Positions 11,826 through 22,400 of a stretch of 32,209 bases of DNA are shown here, one piece after another. Origin of the DNA: Zygnema cylindricum (Eukaryota > Streptophyta > Zygnematophyceae > Zygnematales > Zygnemataceae); contig JBBHKE010001931.1 of assembly GCA_037447655.1 (NCBI GenBank), forward strand, positions 21,956 through 54,164, given 5' to 3'. How positions within the stretch are numbered: the stretch's first letter is position 1; each line of letters opens with the position of its first letter. The notes below the pieces were generated by a model. It ran no database searches and was not told the origin of the DNA. It worked only from the letters and a program-made list of their open reading frames with translations. The translations under genes were made by a program, and so were the position numbers.

Positions 11826-14800
11826 NNNNNNNNNNNNNNNNNNNNNNNNNNNNNNNNNNNNNNNNNNNNNNNNNNNNNNNNNNNNNNNNNNNNNNNNNNN
11901 NNNNNNNNNNNNNNNNNNNNNNNNNNNNNNNNNNNNNNNNNNNNNNNNNNNNNNNNNNNNNNNNNNNNNNNNNNNNNNNNNNNNNNNNNNNNNNNNNNNN
12001 NNNNNNNNNNNNNNNNNNNNNNNNNNNNNNNNNNNNNNNNNNNNNNNNNNNNNNNNNNNNNNNNNNNNNNNNNNNNNNNNNNNNNNNNNNNNNNNNNNNN
12101 NNNNNNNNNNNNNNNNNNNNNNNNNNNNNNNNNNNNNNNNNNNNNNNNNNNNNNNNNNNNNNNNNNNNNNNNNNNNNNNNNNNNNNNNNNNNNNNNNNNN
12201 NNNNNNNNNNNNNNNNNNNNNNNNNNNNNNNNNNNNNNNNNNNNNNNNNNNAAAGTACATCTCTGGTGGCTACCCTCGGATTATAGATCTAACGGTTGCG
12301 ATTGAAAGACAAGATTCTCACCTTCCCATCGGTGGTCTCTACATGAAAAATGGACAAGTGTGTACGGGGAAAATATTTTTGAAGTGGCGAAAAAAGTATT
12401 AACACTAATAGCGATACACGGTGTACTCTTGCAATCAACTTTGTATGAAATCTCTATACATAATGTCATTTTTATTCCATTTTGTACAAACTAAGTGAAA
12501 CATGCAAATCATATTATACTGAACGCTTGTAATTTTTCATACTGTTAGAAAATGAATCCTAGAAACACCACGTGGCAAAATTTTACTCACCGACTATTTT
12601 TCCAGGCTTCCCGTTCGAGCACAAAGCAGCTTCGTCCTTTACAATAATAAACTGCCAAACTAAAAAAAAACTTTTAAAAGAAAAACCGAAAGAGAGAGAG
12701 GGCTCTATGGTTCTTGTGAAACTAATATTGAAAGCATTGACGAAACATAGTCCTTTACCATTTTTCTTAAGTGCAGAGGGAAAGGAGAAGGAGAAGGGAA
12801 AGGAGAAGGGGAAGGGAAAGGAGAAGGGGAAGGGAAAGGAGAAGGGGAAGGGAAAGGTGAAGGGGATGTAATGCATGTCTTCAGGTCAAATCTTACAAAG
12901 AAATTACAATAAAACTCACATTTTTGAACTAAAAATGTGTCATATGCCCTCAATTTCCACGCTTCAGAATTATGACTCCGTTGATAGATATCGGATCTGA
13001 AACCTGAATAATACTAGGGAAAAGTGAAAGAAAAAAAAAGGGTAAACTCACCGCATAACTATGCCTCATGGCTTTTTGAATTTTGTGAGGTTCTCTTGGA
13101 GGCTCTTTGAGAGTTTTTCCCCACAACTCACTGAGCTGCCAGCCAGCCCCTGAAGCACATCAGGCTCAGATAAAAAAATTTAAGACGAATTTCAAGAAAA
13201 AATCCTTTCAAAATATGTTAATTTCTGGTTCAGCGGGAATCTCATCAAACCATTCTGGCCCGCATTCTTCCTACTGTATACATGAAATACATGACATAAA
13301 GAACGAAGTTCAATACAGCAAGTATCAGTATTATTAGTGTCGAGTTTTTTCGTCTTTAAAACTTTTTTTTCCTCGATAGACATTCGCCTAATTTTCCGGT
13401 GGAAAGTTTGGATAACAGTTTTATCTTTTCCATCGCTTCTGAACGAAAATCGGACCATTGTAAACAGAAAGAATGAAAGGCGAACAAAACATGAAAACTG
13501 ATACACGGTAAAGGTTTCAAATAAAGATTTCGGACAGAAGTAATTTATAAAAATAGGTCAAATGCTCCTTCTCCATACCTGCACAGCGTCTACATCTGAA
13601 GAATTGGAGCTGTAAGTGAGAGGTTGAGGGAGAAGACTCCTCCATTGAGAATAAATACTCCTCTGTCTGTTTTTCGTAGAGTTTCTAATAGCAGGTTGAA
13701 AAGGTAAATCAAAAGTGGAAAATTCTGACTGCCTTCGCCGAGGCCATCGAACCTGTTTGAGAGAAAATAGAATCGCAAAAGCATCATTTTCTGTCTACTT
13801 GTACACTAATCTTAAAATGCAAAAAAAATGAGCTAATTCAAGGGCCAATCAGGACGAGAATGGACCAAGAAACGCGACACAATTGGGAGTTTACTTCCTA
13901 AACCATTTGAATCCACTCACAAGTTCGTCAACAGAATTTTCTCCTACATGATGACTATTATCAAGTTCTGAACTCCAGGCTAAAAGAAGTGAAAAATTGA
14001 AAAGGTAACGGCACTATAGAATTTAACATTGCTATAACAATGTGATACTAATATAATGTGGATACACGTATTTCATATTTTTCACTGCAATACATCCAGA
14101 GAAAATTCAAACGCGGAATAGTGTATGATTAGACTCTTAAACTCTCAAAAAAACTCCATAACGACTTGTCACCAACATCACTATCATCATCAACATTTTC
14201 TTTTGTTTTGTCGAATCGGAAGCAAAACAGGCTTTTAGGGTCCAAAGATTTTTCTACTACCAAATATGTTTAGAGAGGATAATTAGTCAAGTTCGCTGTC
14301 GCAAACATACCTGCTAATACTAGGTGTACTTTTAGTTTTACAAAGCTATACCATATCGCTGTTAGAGTAATGGGATTATAAGTATGGTGACTGTTTAATA
14401 TTATTAATTCTTGCAATACACGATGATTTCTGGCTGCTTATGCAATGAAGTATTGTTAAAACCGCTAAATGGAACAAAGTCCAAACAAAACGGTGTATAC
14501 CCAGGCTATTGTTACTTCTAATGAACACTGAATTAATTTTCCAAAGATAACTAGATCAAAAAATAAAAATAAAATGAATGATTTTACACTCAAGTGGACC
14601 CCACGTACTACAATGCAGAGCTCCACTAATGATGTCAACATAGTACAGTAATAATACATATGTTGATTTATTCTCATTTAGTCTATTGGTATTGTCCATT
14701 TGTAGAACCATGTACCAGAAATTCAGACGCTAGAGCATAGATAAAAAGTCGCAAAAAATGCAGAAAAATTAACTCACAACTGAATTATCTCTAAACAAAA

Positions 14801-15318
14801 GTCTGAAGACACCACCAAAGGTGTTAAAGTTTTGGTGAACAAAGCCTGTTCAGAAACTTGATTTGGCTATCACATCACCGTTATAAGAAACTGTATGCTG
14901 TAAACCATTCTTACTCTTCCGGAAAAGAATTTATAGTTCTCCATTTTACATTGGCTAATTCAAGATCACACAGATAATTAGATTACTTCTCGGGAAAACT
15001 AACTATCTCACAGGGAAAATGAAGCATTAAAAATAAGCTGTCACTTTTATTAAGATAAATGCAATTTGCTCTTGTGATAAGGAAGAAGGTTAACAAACCT
15101 TTCGAAGCTTCTTCAAATAACCATGTTTGTTATCTGTCAAAGTCCCTACGAATTGTGGTCAACTTTTACCTTTGGATTTAGATAAAGATCATAAATTTGA
15201 CAAATTATATGCCTCCATAATATTTCAACATATGCCATTACAGAATTTACGTCACTGGATTAACTAAGATACCTTCTCCTACCAACAATAATGGCGTCCG
15301 GAAAACATGTAAGCACAT
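9029..15318 (-). CDS. GNAT-family N-acetyltransferase, probably plastid-targeted (5' end uncertain)
   Basis: Exons in transcript order: tentative 15273-15318, then 13921-13979, 13579-13752, 13052-13135, 12591-12651, 11494-11528, 10773-10853, 9920-10002 and 9029-9245 (stop). All introns are GT-AG and all phases agree. The acetyltransferase fold reads across exons: SYAFIIVKDE, GKIVGVGRAVSDGAF, then ATICDVAVDPEYQHRGIG, whose QHRGIG is the Q-x-x-G-x-G acetyl-CoA loop. FFWMMGFRADKKYRVMAY supplies the last strands. The GRA-SDGAF-AT--DV-V-P pattern resembles plant plastid GNAT proteins, which acetylate lysines and N-termini. Residues before the fold (VRWPRRRQS, then Ser/Arg/Asn-rich) suit a transit peptide. 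About 55 residues follow the fold, ending IEALQKF. Substrate is unknown. The family call is strong; the first exon is weak. Confidence 0.85.
9246..9919 (-). other. Last intron of the GNAT gene
   Basis: An AT-rich intron of 674 bases, donor gtaagg and acceptor ttcag. It contains a short gaccgaccgacc run near 9820-9835. Nothing else stands out. Confidence 0.7.
10003..10772 (-). other. GNAT intron between the acetyl-CoA loop exon and the next exon
   Basis: A 770-base intron, donor gtgcta and acceptor gtgcag. The exon before it ends KRLVQ and the one after begins EMKGKG, both in phase 0 at this junction. Contains a short tctcctct-rich patch near 10315-10340. No gene inside. Confidence 0.7.
10854..11493 (-). 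other. GNAT intron; no separate gene seen
   Basis: A 640-base intron, donor gtaagt and acceptor ttgcag. An open frame on the + strand (11098-11538) runs through it and the small exon antisense. It shows no family resemblance and is treated as chance. Confidence 0.65.
11736..11825. repeat. GA microsatellite ending at the assembly gap
   Basis: gagaga runs almost without interruption up to the first N at 11826, with one aaaaa interruption near 11750. It is the probable reason for the assembly break. Confidence 0.95.
11826..12251. other. Assembly gap (426 Ns)
   Basis: Unknown bases inside a GNAT intron. The flanking exons at 11494-11528 and 12591-12651 join in phase and the protein pattern is continuous across them. 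A coding exon in the gap is therefore unlikely. Confidence 0.95.
12252..12425. mobile_element. Right part of a CACCG-family element, cut by the assembly gap
   Basis: It ends actaatagcgatacacggtg then TA at 12424-12425, in the same layout as the complete copy at 18346-18566. The interior also matches: agattctca, a cggtggtctc-like block, aaaatcggacaag-like sequence and gtggcgaaaaaa before the terminus. The left terminus should lie in the gap. Confidence 0.7.
12775..12868. repeat. 18-bp tandem repeat, purine-rich
   Basis: The unit aaaggagaaggggaaggg repeats about three times in near-perfect register after a shorter related start. It lies in the GNAT intron between 12652 and 13051. The Lys-Gly-Glu open frame through it is not a gene. 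Confidence 0.9.
13980..15272 (-). other. Long 5' intron of the GNAT gene, or upstream sequence
   Basis: If the candidate first exon is right, this is a 1293-base intron with acceptor ttttag at 13980. It is AT-rich and no repeat or second gene was recognised. Confidence 0.45.
15273..15318 (-). other. Candidate first coding exon of the GNAT gene
   Basis: ATG at 15318 opens MCLHVFRTPLLLVGE and ends at a gtatct donor in phase 1, which is exactly what the exon at 13921-13979 needs. An in-frame stop lies just upstream, so no earlier start is possible in this reading. An alternative ATG at 16030 opens MDSLRAHLFNNITEKPW and ends at a gtatat donor near 15851 in phase 0. It does not join 13979 in frame without another exon. 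Confidence 0.35.
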
Positions 15319-16214
15319 GACAGGGAATTAAAAAAAAAAAACAAAAAAAAAAATCAAACCATGTCTACACTGGCAACATGGTTCAGTAAAATTTGTTACT
15401 CTTTAAGAAATATTAGAGAAAGGATTTTCAAAGCTCATATAGAAGGCTATGGATTCAATTGTCAAATTATCAAATTATATATAAGTAAAGCTTTCGGACT
15501 TATTACTCCTTTCCTGATCAATCTAACAGTTTTTGCAAGAAGTTATACGTATTCATAAAACTTATAAACCTGTACTCATTAAAGAAAATTCTACAATAAA
15601 TCACAAGCATGAGAGTGAACTCCGATATTTTTCTCTGGTCACTTTTAGGAACATTTAGTGTGGATAGTTTCCAGTTTAAAACTAAAATTCTTGCTCAATT
15701 ACTTAACTCATTGGAAGAGTTGTGAAAAAGCAAGAGAAAAAATGGCCTCAATGAGAATCAAGTGGTCCACAATTACTTCAAATAATACAAAGAAAAACCG
15801 TTGCAGTAAAATTAGAATAATCCACATTAATGGTGGAGAAGAACACAATATACCTTTAAGCCATTTTCTTCTCCAAACCCTGAAATCGAATCAAAAGCTT
15901 GTTTGGCAAAGCGTCTTTTTGATTGACAAAAACTTAACTGAAAATCGGTTACTTTACACCTTTTTGTACGTTGCTGTGGCCATGGCTTTTCCGTAATATT
16001 GTTGAAAAGGTGTGCACGGAGTGAATCCATTACAAACCTAAAATGTTACTACTGAGCAGTATTGAAAAGAAGAATCCTTGCAAAATCAACAGATCATAAC
16101 ATAATCAGCCTTTCATATCATGCCCATACAAAGTTGCCAAGTTATTGTAGATCTTAAACCAGAAGAGTCTTTGAAGCATAGATGTCCTATGTGCATAAAA
16201 GGCACGGAGTAAAC
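15319..16214. other. Upstream region of the GNAT gene, no firm feature
   Basis: Includes an A-rich stretch at 15330-15352 and the alternative 5' exon at about 15852-16030 discussed under the candidate first exon. Open frames on the + strand at 15361-15558 and 15658-15996 are not recognisable as proteins. Confidence 0.4.
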
Positions 16215-16417
16215 TACACCGTGAATCGTTATTAGCGTTATGTACGCTATATCGGCACCCCAAAAATTTGACATTGATACCTTAAATATAATAAATTACG
16301 CTATTTAAGGACGTGGACCATAATATACCACGTCTCCTGGCACTAAATTAGAATGAATGACGCTAATTCTTTCTTTACACTAATAATTTCTATACGCTGA
16401 TAACGATTCAAGGGGTA
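16215..16417. mobile_element. 203-bp CACCG-family element
   Basis: The left end is TACACCGTGAATCGTTATTA. The inverted right end is TTACCCCTTGAATCGTTAT, sharing the GAATCGTTAT core. Its interior shares a ccacgtctcctggcactaaa segment with the element at 231-419. No coding capacity. Confidence 0.75.
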
Positions 16418-16747
16418 ACGAATACTAAGTACAGTGCGCATCAAACGATATTGAAATTTTATAGAATTCGTATCCTACTTAGCATTCGTACAATTTCGTA
16501 CAATTTCGTACAGTGTCCGTATATTCCAGTACATTTTAGGGTTATTTAAGGGGTTTTTTTAGGGGATTTTTATAGTTTTTAGGGTACATTCTAGTACATT
16601 CCGTATGTTTAATTACAACTGTTTTAGATTTTTCGTACATTTACGTACAATATCCGTATTTATTCGTACCTTTAACGGTTATATATTTATAATTTTTTAC
16701 ATTTTTTTAACAGAGAAGATGAACAGTCACTGTCATTATCAATTACC
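16418..16747. other. GTAC-rich spacer
   Basis: Repeated short motifs: cgtacaatttcgtacaattt around 16490, gtacattc and cgtacatttacgtacaat. Such clustered short motifs next to inverted repeats can be subterminal transposase-binding sites, but this is only a possibility. There is also a run of tttagggg-like units near 16535-16585. Confidence 0.4.
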
Positions 16748-18063
16748 TAATAAAATTAGCAATTCACACGGCCTGCAAACGTTTTACGGTAGCAAAACTG
16801 CAGCAACCACATGTAACCACATGTAAGTAAAAGTGTTGCAGACAGTCACTTTTTGTCGTTACGTGAGGTCCACGGTGAGAGCACGTTGGATATTAACTTA
16901 GGGTGAGGTTCCATTAGGGGAAAAATGTCGTTGTTTACAAAAACCGTACTGTTTTGTACAGTGTCGTACCAATAAAAATAAAATGTACGAAAAACAAGCC
17001 TACTGAATGAGGGATTTGATTCTCCACGTTTATGGGCGTGAACTTGGACCGTCGGATGCATAATCGGATACGCCATCGTCTGACACTTTGAGTTCGCAAC
17101 AAGTGACCCAGAGTAGGTCAATTATGAGCGCCTGAACGAATAGCATCGTGCCTCGTGGAAAAGTGAACAAATATCCACGACGATCGCGCGACCAGGTGGG
17201 TACACGTCGCATATGACATGTGCCTTCCGCTAGGGAGGATGCGAGGCCACCGGAAGCCGCAAGAAAATCTTAGACGGAGCATATTGTTTCACGCTTCTGT
17301 TACCATCCACTAACTATTTTGACATTTTGTACGCTTTTACAAATCTTAAAATTCGTCCGCCCGTACAGATTTTATTCAATACGTCGTACGAGTCACTTTT
17401 TACCTTCGTTGGTAAAAATGTGTGGTCACAATTTGCTATTAGAGATTCTGTAAAGATTACCAGAATCGCATTCATCTATTACGTGGACCAATCAAACTGT
17501 GCTACGCAAATATAATGTCGGTTACTGATTCGACACAATGGAACGGTCGCTCCAGTAAATGAATTTTCGACGTTTACTGAGGCCGCCTAATGGAACAACG
17601 CTCTTAGCCGCAAAATTGAATTTTGGTCGTTTAAGCGTTACATTGAACTTAGACGCAAACTGAAACAAAACCCAACTGAAGTACTATAAGTCTTGTACGG
17701 AAATACTAAAACACACGAAACGAAATTTCGCTGTCAATGTAAGAATGTTGATTCGTAGATAGTGTGCCCCGATTTCGTCGCGCGTGATGACGCGCATTTT
17801 TTTCATTTAATTTCAATTGATATTTTTACGCCGGTTCGTTTTATTAGTGTACAAAGTTCATTTCGTTTCGTGCGTTTAAAAATTTCCGTACAAGACTTAC
17901 GGTAATTCAGTTTAAAGGGGATTCGTTTCAGTCCAACGTGCTCTCACCGTGGACCTCACGTAACGACAAAAAGTGACTGTCTGCAACACTTTTATTTACA
18001 TGTGGTTGTCGCAGTTTTGTTACCGTAAACGTTCGCCAGCCGTGTGAATTGCTAACTTTATTA
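16748..18063. mobile_element. 1.3-kb foldback-type element with nested inverted repeats
   Basis: Outer arms 16748-16890 and 17932-18063 are inverted copies of each other. They share cacggtgagagcacgttgga, agtcactttttgtcgttacg and agcaattcacacgg with few changes. A second, inner pair (17660-17726 and 17860-17931) shares gtcttgtacggaaat and cacgaaacgaaat and abuts the right outer arm. Inside are only short unrelated frames, so no transposase is encoded. Target duplications are not clear. It could be a non-autonomous DNA transposon with long terminal repeats or a composite of nested insertions. Confidence 0.7.
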
Positions 18064-18345
18064 TGACGGTCGACGTTCGCAGCGCGGCAAAAGTTTAAGT
18101 GGTTGAAACAATATTTTGAAAGTCAAAGCTGTCCAACCGATTGACCGTCAAATTTAGACTCAATGGTGCTTTACTTGTACCAATGTCTACTTCCAAAGTA
18201 CAATTTTTGACCAAAATGACGTAAGTGACTGTGCGCAACCAAAACAGTCACTGCCATGATCAATTCCCTAAATAATTTGTTGGTCTCGGAGCGATATTTC
18301 AGTTTCTGTTTTATCGCTATAAGTATTTTTTTTGGATCATAACAC

Positions 18346-18566
18346 TACACCGAGAATCACTATTAGTGTTAATGTTTTTTTCGCCTCTTAAAACATATTT
18401 TCTCCGTACACACTTGTCAAATTTTGGATCTGACGGTTAAGAGTGAATAGTAAGATTCTCAGCTTCCGATTGACGGTCTCAAATTGAAAATCGGACAAGA
18501 TTGTAAGGAGAAAAGATTTTTTAAGAGGCGAAAAAATTATTAACATTAATAGCGAGACATGATGTA
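18346..18566. mobile_element. 221-bp complete CACCG-family element
   Basis: Both ends extend about 48 bases inward as inverted repeats. Left: TACACCGAGAATCACTATTA, then tgttaat and ttcgcctcttaaaa. Right, inverted: TACATCATGTCTCGCTATTA, then tgttaat and ttcgcctcttaaaa. TA flanks both sides. The interior has no open frame of note. This is the best template for the partial copy at 12252-12425. Confidence 0.85.
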
Positions 18567-19069
18567 GTTTTTTGTACTTTTTATTCCACTCCTGAAACCT
18601 AGATGGTGCGCCATTTGCATCTTGCATTTCATTATATATTATTTTTCAACTTAATTAATGTATCTTTGTTCATAAGGGCAAACAGAAACTCTTGAGACCT
18701 ACATTCTAAAATTTACCACAAATCAACGCATACCTTTTGAAAAAGAAAACATTACAACAGAGAAAAATAAATGAAAGAGAGAGATATGGCAAAAAAATAT
18801 ATATCATCTTAATCCACTCTTTTTCAGTTAAAAGTTTTATTTTCCACTCCATTCAAATACAACAAAAGGAGAAAAAAACCATAACATACAAAAAAAAAAA
18901 CATTAGATAATCCACAACCAAATTACCACACGGGAAAAAAAAATTAAACATTCCTTACATCCAAAAACTGAATTTCAAATTTCAAAAACTGAAAATACTT
19001 TCGGTTTTACAAAAGCAGGCCTACTAAGAACAAATTTTACTGGACCATCTCTACTTTTTCCTCTCTCCC

Positions 19070-19104
<35 letters not shown>

Positions 19105-19443
19105 CCTCCCTCCTCTCTCTCTCTTTCGTTTCGCTTTCCTTTTTCTAATTATTACAGACACTATTGTATCTATATCCAAACCAGAAACGACTAAAATTCT
19201 AAAAAAAATAATCTTTATATCGATTGAGAAAATCTTCCTTGCTACCCCATTTCTTTACCGTAAACAAAAAAACAAAAGGCCGTAAAACAAATCAAGGACT
19301 CTTCTCCCTTCTTAAAAATCCCACTTCTTCGACGATAACAACTTCATAATAACTCCTTAAATGTCTTAAAAAGACGATCCTTTTTTTTTTCCCGATTCGA
19401 TAAAAAATGTTAAGTCTTCTTTTTTTCTTCTTTTTTCCTTCTT
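18567..19443. other. Region downstream of the HSP90 stop codon
   Basis: The bases just below 19444 should be the HSP90 3' UTR. It is AT-rich with a CT tract (next entry). No gene is recognised. Confidence 0.6.
19054..19128. repeat. CT-rich tract with a C run
   Basis: A run of 14 or more C within ctctcc, then ctctct repeated for about 24 bases and a mixed tccctccc stretch. The pyrimidines are on the + strand here, the opposite polarity from most tracts inside the HSP90 gene. Confidence 0.9.
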
Positions 19444-22400
19444 TTACTTCCACGGATCTTCTTCTGTTCGGATTTCGGTCGCCTCTACCACTCCCTCTGA
19501 GCTAGATTCTTTACTTTTTGTACTTTCTGTACTTTTTGTTGGAGAATCTCCTTGAGGTTTTGTCACGGCCATGGCCATCATTTGATAAACTCGACTCCCG
19601 AAATCGTTGGGATTCTCCAACTGAAAAATTATCAATAATTTTTCAATAAATCAATAAATCAATTAAATAAACCAATCAAAAAAATAAATTGCTTTTCCGA
19701 TTCAAATTTTGAATTTTTACTCTTCGGGAAATTGTCCCAAACTGCAAAAATTCCAAACAATTAAATTTCGAATTTAATTTTCCGTAGTTTTCTTAAACTT
19801 ACTATTTAATCTTTTGACCATTTTCCTTACTGAAAATTCTCCATCGTCGATAGGTTTTCAAAATTTTTGATTTAAAAAAGCAAATTCCGGATTTTAGAAA
19901 ATGTATGATAAAATATCATGCAAAAAAAAAAAAACTTGAACCTTCCTGTAATTTGACAACTTATATTATCTTTATCATCATCCACACAAAAGACGAGAAA
20001 TTATTAATTGGAATAAGACTAATATTTAAAAAACATAATAAGGAAGAAGACAAACGTAAAAGAAACTTTGATGACTTCCTCGCAAAAACTTGAAAAGAAT
20101 CCGGATGTAAATAGAAATTATTAAATTATTATGTTAATTAACAAAGGAATGTTACTAATAATAAAAACAAGAATAAATAGCAAAAGGGATACATAAACAA
20201 AAGGAGAACAGAAAAGTGTTAAATACTCACAGAAATATCATATTAGATAAAAACAAATAAATAATAATAAATAGACAAATGAATTCACAAAGGAAATAAA
20301 AAAAGAAATATCGTCAAAAACTCAACGGACAATCATCATAGATAACCAAATAAATGAAAATAAAGAAATGCAAACAAATAAACGAATACAAAAGAAATAA
20401 ATGAATGACACACAAATAAATGAACTCATAAAAGAATTAAAAAAGAAAATAGTTTAGAAAACTCACAGTAAATCCGGAAGTAAGGTGGGCGGTTTCGTAC
20501 AAAAGTTGGGCCATTTCCTTCGCTCTCGAGTCGGAGGGATTTTCCTTACATTGGACCTGGAAACATTACAATGTTTAAAATTTCAATAAGTATATAAAAA
20601 AAGTAAATAGATAGATTAACAAATAAAGATGGTTTGAAAAAATCGAAAATGGTTTCCTTAAAGTGGACCTGGGAAACACTAAAATAAAGTAATATAGCAA
20701 TAAAGTAATAAATAAATCATATATATAAAATAAAGATGGTTTTGAAAAAACTGGCAAAGGTATCCTTACATTCGACCTGTAAAACATTAAAATACAGATA
20801 AATAAAATAATAAATAAAACCCAGAATTAATAGAGTAATAAAATAAATAAATACCTAAACAAACAAATAAACAGTTTGAAAAAAATAATAAATGTTTGGT
20901 AACCATCAGTGGTTTGACAAGAAAAAAGGGAAGAGGAGACCGAATACAAATAAAAAAAGTAGAAGGAAAAAGAAAAAGATAGCGAAAGACGAGAAGGAAA
21001 AAAAGGAAAAAAAAAACGGAGAAACAGACATTCAACTCCATAAGAAAAAAAAGAGAGAGAGAGAAACTTACATCTAGACCCATAATTAAAAAAAAAAAAA
21101 AAAAAACAAAAACAAAAACAAAACAAAAAAAACAAAAACTTAGATCCAAACCCATAATGATAAAAAAAAAGAGACTTACATTCAAATCCTTAATAATGGG
21201 GTGGTTTGGGTTTAATTCCAAAACTCTCTGGGACCTCATAAACTCAATTTCCTGCGACGCGACCATCTGCATCCGCATCAACCTGCAAAGAAAATACAAG
21301 AAATAAAACAAAAAATTAAATAAATAACTAAACAGATGCATAAATAATAAATGAACTCCTTCAAATGTTGAAGTTTCCTTGTTGACAGCATCCAATCAAA
21401 ACAAGAAAACTGAAACAAAACCGAAAAAACCAAACAAAACTAAAAATCACAAAAAACACACAATATTTTTTTTTTTAAAAAGCTTTTCCAAAACCCTTTC
21501 CAAAGACCCTTCTCTAGAAACATTCAAAGAAAACCCTTACTTTTCCTTATTGGCGGTATATCCAAACTTCCCGGCCACCATAACACATGGCGACGACTCC
21601 AGTCTTTTGGAAACCTGTACTTTCGCTATTTTGTCTCCTAGCTGTTGCTTCATCCAATCACAGAGAGCCTGCATTTCCTGGGCCACCTCTTTGTCCTTCT
21701 CTTCGTCCTTTTCCTCTCCTGCGGTCGAGAAAAAGTGCAAAAAAATACTTTCAGTATTGAAGACACCAAAAAGGACATAAAAAAAAACAGTTTTGGGCCT
21801 CAAAACAATGCAAAAGAAATGGGGAAAAAGGCAGTTTTAACGTTCCGAAAGTGTCTTAACATGCGATAGAATTGTTTAAACGTTTTTCATACACAAGTAA
21901 GAAAGCGAAAGAGAGAGAGTGAGACAGAAAGGAAGAGAACAAAGGCAAGGGCAAGGGCAACAAGGGAGAAAGAGGGAGAGAGGGGGGGAGAGGGGGAGAG
22001 GGAGAGTGGGAGAGAGGGAGAGAGAGGGAGAATGTCTTTACCAAAATTGAGATCTTCCTTGCTGACATCCACAAACTTTTTGTCGCTGAAGGAGTTGAGA
22101 GCTGTCAGACAGGGCTCGTCGAGAGTCTCCAAAAGGAAAAGAACCTGTCAAAATGGAATCCAAATGAAAAGGGAAAGACAGACAAACAGTGAGATGGAAG
22201 TAAGAAATTCCACATAGAGACTGTGTGCGCGTGTGAAGGAGAGAAAAGGAGAGGGGAAAGAGGAGAGAGGTGGGGGGAGAGAGAGAGAAAGGGCAGAGGG
22301 AGAGGGGGAGAGAGAGGGAGAGAGAGAGAGAGGAAAAGAAATGGACACAAACAGCAAGAGAGACAGATAAGAATAGCGAAAATGAGTTACAATGACAAAC

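Larger units (their letters stand above)
19444..22144 (-). other. HSP90C C-terminal dimerisation domain (exons 15-19)
   Basis: [13 protein letters not shown] is followed by an acidic stretch ([10 protein letters not shown]). [49 protein letters not shown] and [20 protein letters not shown] are the conserved dimerisation blocks. The tail is Ser/Thr/Glu-rich and ends RTEEDPWK before TAA at 19444-19446. Confidence 0.93.

Noticed and set aside
11685-12305. Open frames crossing the N run
   Set aside because: Most of the frame is undetermined bases and the rest is a GA repeat.
15852-16030. Minus-strand frame MDSLRAHLFNN... as the definite first exon of the GNAT gene
   Set aside because: Its donor leaves phase 0, which does not join the exon at 13979 without an unseen intermediate exon; kept only as an alternative.
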